A stretch of 64,000 bases of DNA from a bacterium. GTDB lineage: Bacteria > SAR324 > XYD2-FULL-50-16. Positions 43,871-51,877 of the stretch are shown piece by piece. The notes under the pieces were generated by a model, which saw only the letters and a list, made by a program, of their open reading frames with translations, had not been told where the DNA came from and did no database searches. Location of the stretch: contig JAHJTV010000073.1 of NCBI GenBank assembly GCA_018829445.1, positions 269,414 to 333,413 of the forward strand, read 5' to 3'. Positions within the stretch are counted from its first letter, which is position 1. Each line of letters starts with the position of its first letter. A program made the position numbers and the translations under genes.

Positions 43871-44073
43871 TTATGCAATATTGCCTTCAACATGTGTAAC
43901 ATCACAATGTGAATTTGGGATTGTCATACTATCTTCTTGTAACCCTTTGATATGGGTTTCTATCGCTTCTTCTATTAATCCAACAACTTCTTTTTTGTTT
44001 TCCCTGCAGCAATACAACCTGGAAGATCAGGGACAAAAGCACCATAATTTGAGCGGAAATGTGACACTTTCAT
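43871..44073 (-). pseudogene. HicB-like (UPF0150) antitoxin gene with a one-base deletion
   Basis: From the ATG at 44073 the frame reads FRSNYGAFVPDLPGCIAAGK, the HicB-type pattern, then stops after 32 residues. One base out of phase the match continues as EVVGLIEEAIETHIKGLQED and ends ...HVEGNIA with TAA at 43871-43873. The total of 203 bases is one short of a multiple of three, and the shift falls in an A-rich tract. No hicA toxin gene precedes it; the adjacent upstream gene is the mrr-like remnant, two bases away. Confidence 0.8.
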
Positions 44074-44075
44074 TG

Positions 44076-44716
44076 TTATTTCTCAAAATAATCAGTATCA
44101 ATGCGATAAATCTTATAAGTATCCTTTACCGATACTGCTAGCTCATGATCAAGCATTAATTCAGCTATTTGTAACCCATCGATTAAAGCAATATTCGTAT
44201 CTATGCTATTTAAGTGTTCATGGGCCTGTTTTGAGAATGACAAGGTGGTAACAAATATTCCTTTTTTTCTCATTAACAATGCAAAACCCCAACGAATTTT
44301 TGGATTTCTGGTTTACCCACAGTGCTTTCCCATTTTTTTGCTTGAATATGTATCTTGTCCAATCTCGCTCTGTCTTACTTTATTATTACATTTATGCTTT
44401 CATCTCCGAATTTGCCGACCACCTCACCGAATTCAATTTTATTACTACCATATCCAACTTTTATTAGCAGATCCACAACCAGATTTTCAAAGAACCTTGG
44501 TGTATTTGACTTTACAATGTCTGGCAATTGACTGAGGAGGTCGTCCAGAATTTTGGTATAACCAGTTTCTGTTAATTCATCCGATAACCTGCCAGATGAA
44601 AAATTTTTAGTGGAACTCAAAAGGTAATCACTTATTACCGGAAAACTCCTTATAAACGCAATTGGGATCGATTTTAGGGAAAGGAAGGAAAACATTATCT
44701 GTTCAAAAAGTCTCAA
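44076..44716 (-). pseudogene. Broken Mrr-like restriction endonuclease
   Basis: Three adjacent pieces together give the Mrr catalytic region. From 44716: RFFENLVVDLLIKVGYGSNK and FGEVVGKFGDESIN, then a TAA at 44375-44377. The same frame continues IHIQAKKWESTVGKPEIQKF to about 44290, then a frameshift, then KKGIFVTTLSFSKQAHEHLN and ALIDGLQIAELMLDHELAV, ending IDTDYFEK at 44076. The GxxGIDG metal-site block has become GDESINV, so the catalytic Asp is also lost, while the Q-x-K half (IQAKKW) survives. The usual N-terminal winged helix is not evident upstream. Confidence 0.8.
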
Positions 44717-44822
44717 TATGTGTCTTTCAAAATGTCTTTATATGTATCAAAAAGTGTCTTTCAGAAAAAATGCATTATCTATTATCACTGTAAATAACTG
44801 ATATATTGCATTTAACCAATAA

Positions 44823-44838
44823 TGGCACATTTTCTGCT
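44823..44838 (+). promoter_or_regulatory. Sigma-54 (-24/-12) promoter of the AEG-motif signalling cluster
   Basis: TGGCAC, five bases, then CTGCT, giving the GG and GC dinucleotides ten bases apart as sigma-54 requires. It lies 56 bases before the first gene's ATG (44894). Three copies of TGTCTTT at 44721, 44733 and 44755, spaced 12 and 22 bases, lie about 70-100 bases further upstream, where an activator would bind. The cluster itself encodes a sigma-54 activator (51878-53287). Confidence 0.7.
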
Positions 44839-44893
44839 GATTAGGTGTCAGGTTCAAGAACGATTTTAATTATTAACGCAACTGGAGGTTAAA

Positions 44894-45373
44894 ATGAAAA
44901 AGGCACAAAAAAAAGGATTTCTTAAGAGCCTTGAAGAGGATTTTATGGCCGCCGGGTTAGCTGAAGGTGATCCCGACATAGCACGAAGGTTTTTAGACTC
45001 AAGAAAATTATCTTCTGATAAACCGTTGTGGGCTAAAGTGAAAGATTACGCAAGAGAGTTGGAGAAGGATTTTGCGGCAGCGGGTCTTGCCGAGGGAGAT
45101 CCGGAAATAGCTCAACAATATTTAAACCAGGGAACTTCATCAAAAAATGAATCACTATTTTTTCAGTTATCACAAAAGGCAAAAGGGATGATGTGTTCAT
45201 TTGAAGAGGTATTTGCAGCGGCAGCAATGGCGGAAGGATCTCCTGAAATGGCAAGAGAGTATTTAAAACTGGATTTACAAAAACAAAAACCGACAGGCAG
45301 GTCTTTTAATGATTTTTTGCAGACCGTCGGATTAAATGGAATCCCGGTTCAGTATAGAATCGCGGTTGTATAA
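44894..45373 (+). CDS. Three-repeat AEG-motif protein, first gene of the signalling cluster
   Basis: A 159-residue soluble protein without recognised family. It contains three copies of a 22-residue helical motif: residues 13-34 (core AAGLAEGDPDIARRFL), 56-77 (AAGLAEGDPEIAQQYL) and 103-124 (AAAMAEGSPEMAREYL). Each starts Leu/Phe-Glu-(Glu/Lys) and ends Tyr/Phe-Leu. The same motif ends the next protein and begins the PEP-synthase-like protein of the cluster. It therefore looks like an adaptor or scaffold. GGAGG precedes the ATG, and a sigma-54 promoter lies 56 bases upstream. The remaining sequence is basic and low in motifs. Confidence 0.8.
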   Translation: MKKAQKKGFLKSLEEDFMAAGLAEGDPDIARRFLDSRKLSSDKPLWAKVKDYARELEKDFAAAGLAEGDPEIAQQYLNQGTSSKNESLFFQLSQKAKGMMCSFEEVFAAAAMAEGSPEMAREYLKLDLQKQKPTGRSFNDFLQTVGLNGIPVQYRIAVV

Positions 45374-45400
45374 CCGGCATTCAAAGGACATCTTCCAAAA

Positions 45401-45907
45401 ATGAAAACCGGTTTATTAATTGTTGAGAGTGATAATCTGTTTCGTGAAAACATGGCCCAAAGAATGCGACTTGAAGGGTATGAGGTAACGTTATCGGATC
45501 AGGTTTCCGAAACGAAACGTCTTATCAAAAAGAGAAAAATTGATGTGGTGTTGTTGAGTCTGGTGGAATTAAAGAAAAAGGGGTTGGATATTCTGGCAAT
45601 GATTAAGAAACAGCGACCATTTGTGGAAGTTATCTTGATCAATAATTCCGAATCAATGGATCTGTCCATAAAGGGGATGAAGCTGGGCGCTTTTGATGAT
45701 TTTTTTCTGCCACTGGATATGACAGTGCTGCTTGCCAGATTAGAGGAAGCAACACAGCGGAAGCTCCAAAGAAAGAAAAACAAGAAACCATTTATGCAAC
45801 GATATGAAGAGATGGTTATTGCCATCAGTCTGGCGGAAGGCGGGGCTACGGATCTTGCTCATGAATATCTAAACCGGGAAAAAAGAGACAAAACAGAGAG
45901 TGTCTGA
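45401..45907 (+). CDS. Degenerate receiver (pseudo-receiver) with C-terminal AEG motif
   Basis: A 168-residue protein whose first 118 residues have the receiver fold (GLLIVESDNLF, then DVVLLSLVELKKKGLDILAM, then VEVILINNSESMDLSIKGMK). The key residues are changed: the phospho-acceptor Asp is S53, the acidic pair is E9-S10-D11, and the conserved Lys is L103 (FFLPLDM). It should not be phosphorylated in the normal way. After a very basic linker (QRKLQRKKNKKP), residues 135-157 carry the AEG motif (ISLAEGGATDLAHEYL). It starts 27 bases after the three-repeat gene and precedes two normal receivers. It may be a constitutive binding domain. Confidence 0.85.
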   Translation: MKTGLLIVESDNLFRENMAQRMRLEGYEVTLSDQVSETKRLIKKRKIDVVLLSLVELKKKGLDILAMIKKQRPFVEVILINNSESMDLSIKGMKLGAFDDFFLPLDMTVLLARLEEATQRKLQRKKNKKPFMQRYEEMVIAISLAEGGATDLAHEYLNREKRDKTESV

Positions 45908-45949
45908 TGCGTCACATCTCTCAACCCTTTCAACTTAAAACAGGAATAA

Positions 45950-46330
45950 ATGATGAAGCAAATTAAGTTGCTATTAGTGGATGATGAAGAGGAGTTGGTA
46001 AAAACATTATCCGAACGAATGACCATGCGTGACTTTGGAACGGACATCGCCCTGAATGGGGAAGAGGCATTAAAAATTGTTGATAACGAAGTTCCGGATG
46101 TAATGGTTCTGGATCTGAAAATGCCCGGAATAGATGGGATGGAGGTGTTAAAGCGGATAAAGAAACACTACCCGGAAATCCAGGTAATTATCCTGACCGG
46201 ACATGGTTCCGACAAGGATGAACAAGATTCCATGGAGCTGGGCGCTTTTGCCTATTTGACAAAACCCGTAAATATAAACCTGCTGGTTGCTAAAATAAAA
46301 GAAGCATACGCCTTAAAGGTAACAGTTTAA
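45950..46330 (+). CDS. Single-domain response regulator
   Basis: A 126-residue stand-alone receiver. Acidic pair in LLLVDDEEEL, acceptor D55 in VMVLDLKMPGIDG, switch Thr in VIILTGHGS and Lys in YLTKPV are all present. There is no output domain, so it acts by protein-protein contact or phosphotransfer, as CheY/Spo0F types do. Two adjacent ATG codons could start it. It is the first of two consecutive receivers between the pseudo-receiver and the permease. The sensor kinase at 53777 is the likely phosphodonor. Confidence 0.92.
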   Translation: MMKQIKLLLVDDEEELVKTLSERMTMRDFGTDIALNGEEALKIVDNEVPDVMVLDLKMPGIDGMEVLKRIKKHYPEIQVIILTGHGSDKDEQDSMELGAFAYLTKPVNINLLVAKIKEAYALKVTV

Positions 46331-46417
46331 ATAGATAAGGACCACAATTTCACAAGAAACACTCATTTTGCCCATGCTCATATGATTTCTTCAGGAATGG
46401 AATCTTAAAAACTTGAT

Positions 46418-46816
46418 ATGACTATCAAAGTATTAATTGTAGATGACGAGAAAGACTTCACTGAAACATTGGCTGAACGCCTCAGGTTCAGAAAATTTGA
46501 TGTGGATTGCGCCAATAGTGGAAAAGAAGCCTTAGAGAAGATCGGTCAACAGAGCTTTGATGTAATCCTTCTGGATGTCTTAATGCCTGAGATGGATGGC
46601 ATTGAGACATATGCAGAAATGAGAAAATTGGATGACCTTGTTCCGGTCATTATGTTGACAGGACACGCTAAAATCGAAACAGCCATTAACGGTATAAAAG
46701 CCGGTGTATATGACTATTTGGTCAAACCGGTGAAGATTGAGGATCTGGTGGGTAAGATTATCATGGCTCACAAACTTAAGATCGTCTCTACAGAGCGTAT
46801 TGATAAGGATGTGTGA
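46418..46816 (+). CDS. Single-domain response regulator
   Basis: A 132-residue stand-alone receiver with VLIVDDEKDF, acceptor D53 in VILLDVLMPEMDG, switch Thr in VIMLTGHAK and Lys in YLVKPV. The shared phrase F-x-(E/T)-x-LAERLR-x-RK also occurs in the cluster's third receiver (55519), which suggests duplication within the cluster. It lies 47 bases before the TauE/SafE permease gene. No ribosome-binding site is obvious. Confidence 0.92.
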   Translation: MTIKVLIVDDEKDFTETLAERLRFRKFDVDCANSGKEALEKIGQQSFDVILLDVLMPEMDGIETYAEMRKLDDLVPVIMLTGHAKIETAINGIKAGVYDYLVKPVKIEDLVGKIIMAHKLKIVSTERIDKDV

Positions 46817-46863
46817 CTAAATGAGAAAAAGAACAGACTTTTGAAATAACAGGAGAAATAAAA

Positions 46864-48150
46864 ATGAAATTCATTACACAATGGGGCCGTTTCATGATGA
46901 TGGGTGCCAGGGCACATGCCAAGTGGGAAATGGAAATATCCAATACGATATTTAATGATAAAAAGAGAATGATTATTCTGTTTTTATTAATTATTCCGAT
47001 CATTGTCGGTGGTGTGGCAATTGCCAGTGATGTCAGCGGTATTATACCGGAATCGCTGGGAGGTAAAAAAGCTTATAGTCCGGCCTATTTCACACCGGGA
47101 ATATTTTTTGCGTCAATCCTCATCGGATTGGGTGCCGGCCTGATTACCGGTTGTATCGGTGCAGGTGGCGGATTTATTATAGCGCCGGCATTGATGAGTG
47201 CCGGGATAAAAGGGATCCTGGCAGTTGGGACGGATCTTTTTCATATCTTTGCCAAGGCCATTATGGGAAGTGTGATGCATAAGAAACTGGGAAATATCTC
47301 AGTGCCATTGGCCGTCCTCTTTTTGATTGGTGCCATTGCAGGCGCAACAGGTGGAGGAACTATCAACCGGTTGTTATATGAGATTAACCCGGTACTGAGT
47401 GACACGTTTATCACGACGGTTTATGTTTTAATGCTTGGAATTTTAGGAACTTATGCCTTAACAGACTTTTTGAAGTCCAGAAAGTCGGGAGAAGGTGATG
47501 ATTTTGACAGTGGCGGATCAAAAGTTGCGGGAGTAGGGGGTTTGGCAAGGAAGATTCAATCCATCAAAATTCCGCCAATGGTTACATTTGACCAGGGGTT
47601 GGTACCGGGCGGTCGAAGAATCTCATCTATTTTCTTGATTCTCAGTGGCGGCTTGGTTGGTTTTTGCGCCGCAATTATGGGTGTTGGTGGAGGATTCTTG
47701 ACCTTTCCAATCTTTGTCTATGTGCTTGGTGTTTCGTCAATGACAACCGTAGGGACGGATATCTTTCAGATTGTCTTTACGGCAGGGTACTCATCGATCA
47801 GTCAATATGCGGTATACGGATTCATTTTCTATACATTGGCGATAGGAATGCTGTTGGGATCACTATTTGGGATTCAGATTGGGGCATTGGTGACTAAAGT
47901 GGTAAAAGAGATCACCATCCGTGGGTTTTATGCCATGGCTGTTCTTGCCGGTTTTGTGAATCGTGCATTTGCTTTGCCCGGCAAACTTTCGGAAATGGAA
48001 ATTATCTCCTTGTCAAAACGAACAATAATGATCCTTGATCAGATTGGTATCTGGTCCTTTTTTATAGTGATATCCATCTTTGCGATCTGGGTGATCGGTA
48101 CTTTTTTAAAGAATATAAAAGTCCTGAGAGGAGTGGAGGTTGAATTATGA
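46864..48150 (+). CDS. TauE/SafE-family membrane permease
   Basis: A 428-residue inner-membrane protein of the TauE/SafE (sulfite/organosulfonate/small-anion exporter) family. About nine helices are predicted. The twin family repeats are visible as GLGAGLITGCIGAGGGFIIA with PALMSAGIKGILAVGTDLFH, and GGLVGFCAAIMGVGGGFLTF with GVSSMTTVGTDIFQIVFTAG. The first 35 residues form a cytoplasmic extension before TM1 (MIILFLLIIPIIVGGVAIA). AGGAG precedes the ATG. Its stop overlaps the next membrane gene's start by four bases. Its setting among receivers and a sensor kinase implies regulated anion transport or sensing. Confidence 0.92.
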   Translation: MKFITQWGRFMMMGARAHAKWEMEISNTIFNDKKRMIILFLLIIPIIVGGVAIASDVSGIIPESLGGKKAYSPAYFTPGIFFASILIGLGAGLITGCIGAGGGFIIAPALMSAGIKGILAVGTDLFHIFAKAIMGSVMHKKLGNISVPLAVLFLIGAIAGATGGGTINRLLYEINPVLSDTFITTVYVLMLGILGTYALTDFLKSRKSGEGDDFDSGGSKVAGVGGLARKIQSIKIPPMVTFDQGLVPGGRRISSIFLILSGGLVGFCAAIMGVGGGFLTFPIFVYVLGVSSMTTVGTDIFQIVFTAGYSSISQYAVYGFIFYTLAIGMLLGSLFGIQIGALVTKVVKEITIRGFYAMAVLAGFVNRAFALPGKLSEMEIISLSKRTIMILDQIGIWSFFIVISIFAIWVIGTFLKNIKVLRGVEVEL

Positions 48151-48833
48151 AAACGTCAAAACGAGAACTAACAAAAGGGATTACCCTGTTATGTGGGTTT
48201 GTAGTCATTTTGGTTCTGCTGTTTTCACCGGTTTTTAACGGTCAACGGCCGATCAACTATTTTGACGATCTGTATAACTCGATTTCCAAAGGGTCGGTCT
48301 ACTACATTCCCAAACTGATTTCCGAAGTTGATAGATATAAGGGAAAGAGTGTCACAGCTCCTGTTGGATTTTTGACAAAAGACCAGGCCAATGAAATGGT
48401 TAGGGTCTATGAAAGTGCGGGAGTCAAGGCTAGTGTTAATGAGAATGATATTTCTGTGTCCGGGGATTTGGGAGGCATTTTGGCTCTCTCGCTCCGGGAT
48501 GCAGATAATCTCTTCAATAACCAGGGAGATACGGTTTTTACAAGATATCAGCTTGATGAAAAAAAAGTGCTCTATTACTGGTGGTTGACCTTAAAAGGTG
48601 TTGAAAAAAAGTTGACCAAGGAGAAAAGATTTGAAGAGGCAAAATATGTAAATTCGGTGATCACCAGGGCGGTTGAATGTTCATTCAACTATTACAAGGT
48701 TGAGCCACGGCAAATATCTACAGAGGTCCTCTTTGTGGTTCTCTCACTTCTGTTTTATGTGGTATACACCTTGTGGTTTGGTTACGCCATCATGTACATT
48801 TTCATAGGATTAGGCTTGAAACTGGAACATTAG
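48147..48833 (+). CDS. Membrane protein of unknown function, partner of the TauE/SafE permease
   Basis: A 228-residue protein with one N-terminal helix (GITLLCGFVVILVLLFSPVF) and one or two C-terminal helices (EVLFVVLSLLFYVVYTLWFG, YAIMYIFIGLGLKL). These flank a periplasmic domain of about 140 residues (YYIPKLISEVDRYKGKSVTA onward). No family name is recalled. The four-base ATGA overlap with the permease gene indicates translational coupling and probably a joint complex. It might be an extracytoplasmic regulator or substrate-delivery subunit of the permease. Confidence 0.75.
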   Translation: MKTSKRELTKGITLLCGFVVILVLLFSPVFNGQRPINYFDDLYNSISKGSVYYIPKLISEVDRYKGKSVTAPVGFLTKDQANEMVRVYESAGVKASVNENDISVSGDLGGILALSLRDADNLFNNQGDTVFTRYQLDEKKVLYYWWLTLKGVEKKLTKEKRFEEAKYVNSVITRAVECSFNYYKVEPRQISTEVLFVVLSLLFYVVYTLWFGYAIMYIFIGLGLKLEH

Positions 48834-48877
48834 CCGTTTTTGAGCTAACAGGAACAAGATGTAAAAAGCTTTAATCG

Positions 48878-48902
48878 CCGCACCTTAAAAAGAGAGGTGC
48901 GG
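48878..48902 (+). other. Strong hairpin between membrane-partner gene and PEP-synthase-like gene
   Basis: CCGCACCT and AGGTGCGG form a perfect eight-base stem around a nine-base A-rich loop, 45 bases after the stop. No proper T-run follows, so it is more likely an RNA-processing, mRNA-stability or leaky-termination site inside the cluster. Confidence 0.55.
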
Positions 48903-48981
48903 GATTGGTTGTAAGAGATAACGGTAATGTTTATAATTACAAAAGAAAATTATCTTTGTATTAAAAATTGGCAACCACAAC

Positions 48982-51684
48982 ATGAACCGGCTAATTGAGC
49001 TTATCAAAGAACTCTTTTTTAGATGGAAGCAGGGCCATTTACTGGACAAATACTCAGCCGCAGCGGCAATGGCTGAGGGGGGCGGTGATATGGCCCTGGA
49101 TTATCTTGCTTCTTCGGAGGTGGATGATAAACGAGCTGCAGAACTTCGTCTGGAATTCAAAACCCGATACCATAGTTTTAAAACTTTGTTACAAGCGAAT
49201 AACAATGCGCTTGAAAACATGGCTGCCATTGAAAAAAAACTTCAGGAAAACAGCCCTTTTCCCTTCGCTTTTGTCAACGATAAAATAACCTCGATCTCTG
49301 TTGATGTCTTCCGTATGATTCGAAATCTGGAAGAGATAGTTCCCGGCAAATACAGCAACCTGAATGATAGCTTCAACAGAATCAAAAACGAGATCAATTC
49401 ACATTTGATTTCTCCGCGAAGAACGGAGGACTCGCCCCTGATTATTCCCTTTTCATCTGTTGACCTCTCCAATACTGATCTGGTGGGAAACAAGATGGCA
49501 AAACTGGGGGAAGTAAAAAACAATCTTCATTTGCCGGTTCCAGAAGGATTTGTGGTTACCACCTATGCTTATGAGTTAATAATAAAGTGCAATGATCTGG
49601 ATGCAGAAATAGGAAGACTGTTCCAACTGGTTGATTTTGAAGATATGGAATCAATTCAAAAAACCAGTCAGCGTTTACAGAATTTAATTCTGGCGGCAAA
49701 GATCCCCCCCCAACTTGAAAGTGAAATAAAACAGGCAATCTCAAATCTCAAAATCGAAGGTGTGGCTTTGAGAATGGCGTTACGAAGCAGCGCCCTGGGT
49801 GAGGATAATCTGAAGACTTCTTTTGCAGGGCAGTACCATTCAAAACTCAATGTGGATGAAGAGAGTTTCCTTGAGTCCTATAAAGAGGTGGTTGCAAGCA
49901 AGTATAGTCTGGAAGCAATCGTTTACCGCTATAATCACGGGTTGAAAGATGATGATATCCTAATGAGCGTTGGTTGCCTGAAAATGCTGAATACTGTGAC
50001 AGGAGGCGTAATCTATACTCGTAATCCGGTCGACATAGAAGATGACGGGATATATGTTGAGTCCTGCTGGGGATTACCCAAGACAGTTGTTGAAGGTAAT
50101 GCAACCAGTGATCGTTTTGTAGTCTCTAGAGAACCTCCCTACGAGATCATTCACCAGGATATTCAATCCAAATTGATGCAATACGGTTGCAGTCCCGAGG
50201 GAGGGATTTATGAGGTACCTGTTGACGGGAATAAGAGCAGCAATCCTTCGCTTACACCTGTGGAGATAGCTGAGTTGGCCAAAATAGCAACCCGGTTGGA
50301 AATGCATTTTCAAAAACCCCAGGATATTGAATGGGGCATTACAGGTGACAACCGGATCATGATTCTGCAGTGCCGTCCTTTATCAAGAGTAAAAACAAAA
50401 AATGCCATCCCACGACAAGCAGAGACCGATATATCCACAAATACGATCCTCTTCAAAGGAGGCATTGCCGTAAATCCCGAAGTCACTTTTGGAGAGATAT
50501 TCAAGGTTGAAAGCAGGGAGGATGTAATGCGTTTCCCCGCGGGAGCTATTCTTGTTACCACACAAGCTCTTCCCAGGTGGGCTCCCTTGTTAAGCCGGGC
50601 AGCCGGGATCATTGTTGCAGAGGGCAGTTTTGCCGGACATTTGGCCAATGTATCCAGGGAGTTCGGAATCCCGGCGCTATTCGGTGTAGGCGCCGTGATA
50701 AAAGGGATGCAGAACGGCACTCTCATCACGTTGGACGCAAATAGAAGGGAGATTCACTCGGGTAAAATAGACGCCTTACTGCTGCAGACCGGGAAAAAAA
50801 CGAGTCTTATGGCCGGAAGTCCTGTTTATGAGACTCTAAAAAATATCAGTAGATACATCGTCCCCTTAAATTTGATCGATCCGGATTCTGCTGACTTTAG
50901 ACCCTCGAAGTGCACCACTCTTCATGATATTACCCGCTTTATACATGAAAAATCGGTTGCCAGGATGTTTGACTTTGGCAAAACCCATCATTTTTCAGAA
51001 CGGTCGGGAAAGCAGCTTTATTACAAGGTACCAATGCAATGGTGGGTTTTAAACCTTGATGACGGCTTTATACAGGAAACCGAGAGTAAATACGTGAAAT
51101 TGGAAAACATTGCATCGATTCCCATGTTGGCTTTATGGGAGGGAATGGTAGCTGTTCCTTGGGAGGGGCCACCCCCTATTGATGGCAGGGGATTCTTATC
51201 TGTCATGTTTCAAGCGACAACAAACTCTTCGCTGACAGCAAGTGCTCGAACCGGTTTTGCCGATAAAAATTATTTCATGATTTCAAAGAATTTCTGCAAT
51301 CTCTCCTCCCGACTCGGATTTCATTTTTCGACAGTCGAGTCAATTGTTTGTGATAACCAGGAAGAAAACTACATTAGTTTTCAATTCAAAGGCGGAGCTG
51401 CTGACTTTAGGAGGAGGCATAACAGGGTTCTGTTTTTGGCAGATATTCTGGAAATCTATGGTTTTTCCACCAGTATCAGAAAGGATAATCTGATCGCCCG
51501 GCTGGAAAACCTGGATCATGAATATATGAAAGAGCGTCTGGTAATTTTGGGGTATTTATTGATTCATACCAGGCAGATCGACATGATCATGTTGAACAAT
51601 ACAGCTGTATCCTATTACAAATCCAAGTTTGAAAAGGATATAAACACTATTTTACAGGAAAATCCCGGAGTACTAGCCTCCTGA
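48982..51684 (+). CDS. Chimeric PEP-synthase-like protein with N-terminal AEG motif
   Basis: A 900-residue soluble protein. Residues 21-42 carry the AEG motif (AAAAMAEGGGDMALDYL). Residues about 165-470 match the PPDK/PEP-synthase ATP-grasp domain: VGNKMAKLGEVKNNLHLPVP, ALRMALRSSALGEDNLKTSF, and AKIATRLEMHFQKPQDIEWG with ILQCRPLSR. Residues about 485-610 match the swivelling phosphohistidine domain, with H553 in EGSFAGHLANVSREFGIPAL. The PEP/pyruvate-binding TIM barrel of true synthases is absent. Instead there is an unrecognised C-terminal domain of about 270 residues. It may phosphorylate its His from ATP and pass the phosphate to a protein partner rather than to pyruvate. Confidence 0.85.
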   Translation: MNRLIELIKELFFRWKQGHLLDKYSAAAAMAEGGGDMALDYLASSEVDDKRAAELRLEFKTRYHSFKTLLQANNNALENMAAIEKKLQENSPFPFAFVNDKITSISVDVFRMIRNLEEIVPGKYSNLNDSFNRIKNEINSHLISPRRTEDSPLIIPFSSVDLSNTDLVGNKMAKLGEVKNNLHLPVPEGFVVTTYAYELIIKCNDLDAEIGRLFQLVDFEDMESIQKTSQRLQNLILAAKIPPQLESEIKQAISNLKIEGVALRMALRSSALGEDNLKTSFAGQYHSKLNVDEESFLESYKEVVASKYSLEAIVYRYNHGLKDDDILMSVGCLKMLNTVTGGVIYTRNPVDIEDDGIYVESCWGLPKTVVEGNATSDRFVVSREPPYEIIHQDIQSKLMQYGCSPEGGIYEVPVDGNKSSNPSLTPVEIAELAKIATRLEMHFQKPQDIEWGITGDNRIMILQCRPLSRVKTKNAIPRQAETDISTNTILFKGGIAVNPEVTFGEIFKVESREDVMRFPAGAILVTTQALPRWAPLLSRAAGIIVAEGSFAGHLANVSREFGIPALFGVGAVIKGMQNGTLITLDANRREIHSGKIDALLLQTGKKTSLMAGSPVYETLKNISRYIVPLNLIDPDSADFRPSKCTTLHDITRFIHEKSVARMFDFGKTHHFSERSGKQLYYKVPMQWWVLNLDDGFIQETESKYVKLENIASIPMLALWEGMVAVPWEGPPPIDGRGFLSVMFQATTNSSLTASARTGFADKNYFMISKNFCNLSSRLGFHFSTVESIVCDNQEENYISFQFKGGAADFRRRHNRVLFLADILEIYGFSTSIRKDNLIARLENLDHEYMKERLVILGYLLIHTRQIDMIMLNNTAVSYYKSKFEKDINTILQENPGVLAS

Positions 51685-51756
51685 CGATTGAACAGCACCA
51701 GGAGAGAAAAATACAGTCCCAAATACAATTATTGATTTGATTCATATTGTTTCAAA

Positions 51757-51776
51757 TTCATTCATTGACGAATGAA
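51757..51776. promoter_or_regulatory. Inverted repeat upstream of the sigma-54 activator gene
   Basis: TTCATTC and GAATGAA flank six bases. A wider GTTTCA/TGAAAC dyad encloses them (from 51749 to 51778). It lies about 100 bases before the activator's proposed start, in a 190-base gap. It is a plausible operator, possibly for the activator itself. Confidence 0.45.
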
Positions 51777-51877
51777 ACGAATTCTCTTTAAATGAAATAA
51801 ACGTTTACCAAGAGACCGCTGCACACCTTGGATTTCTGCCTGATACTTTCGACCATCAGACAATATAGGAGAAGTCG

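Noticed and set aside
44901..45254. Search for the usual hicA toxin or other defence genes around the hicB-like and mrr-like remnants
   Set aside because: Neither strand near 43800-44900 shows an HicA-type dsRNA-binding pattern; downstream genes belong to the signalling cluster, so no active defence system is claimed.
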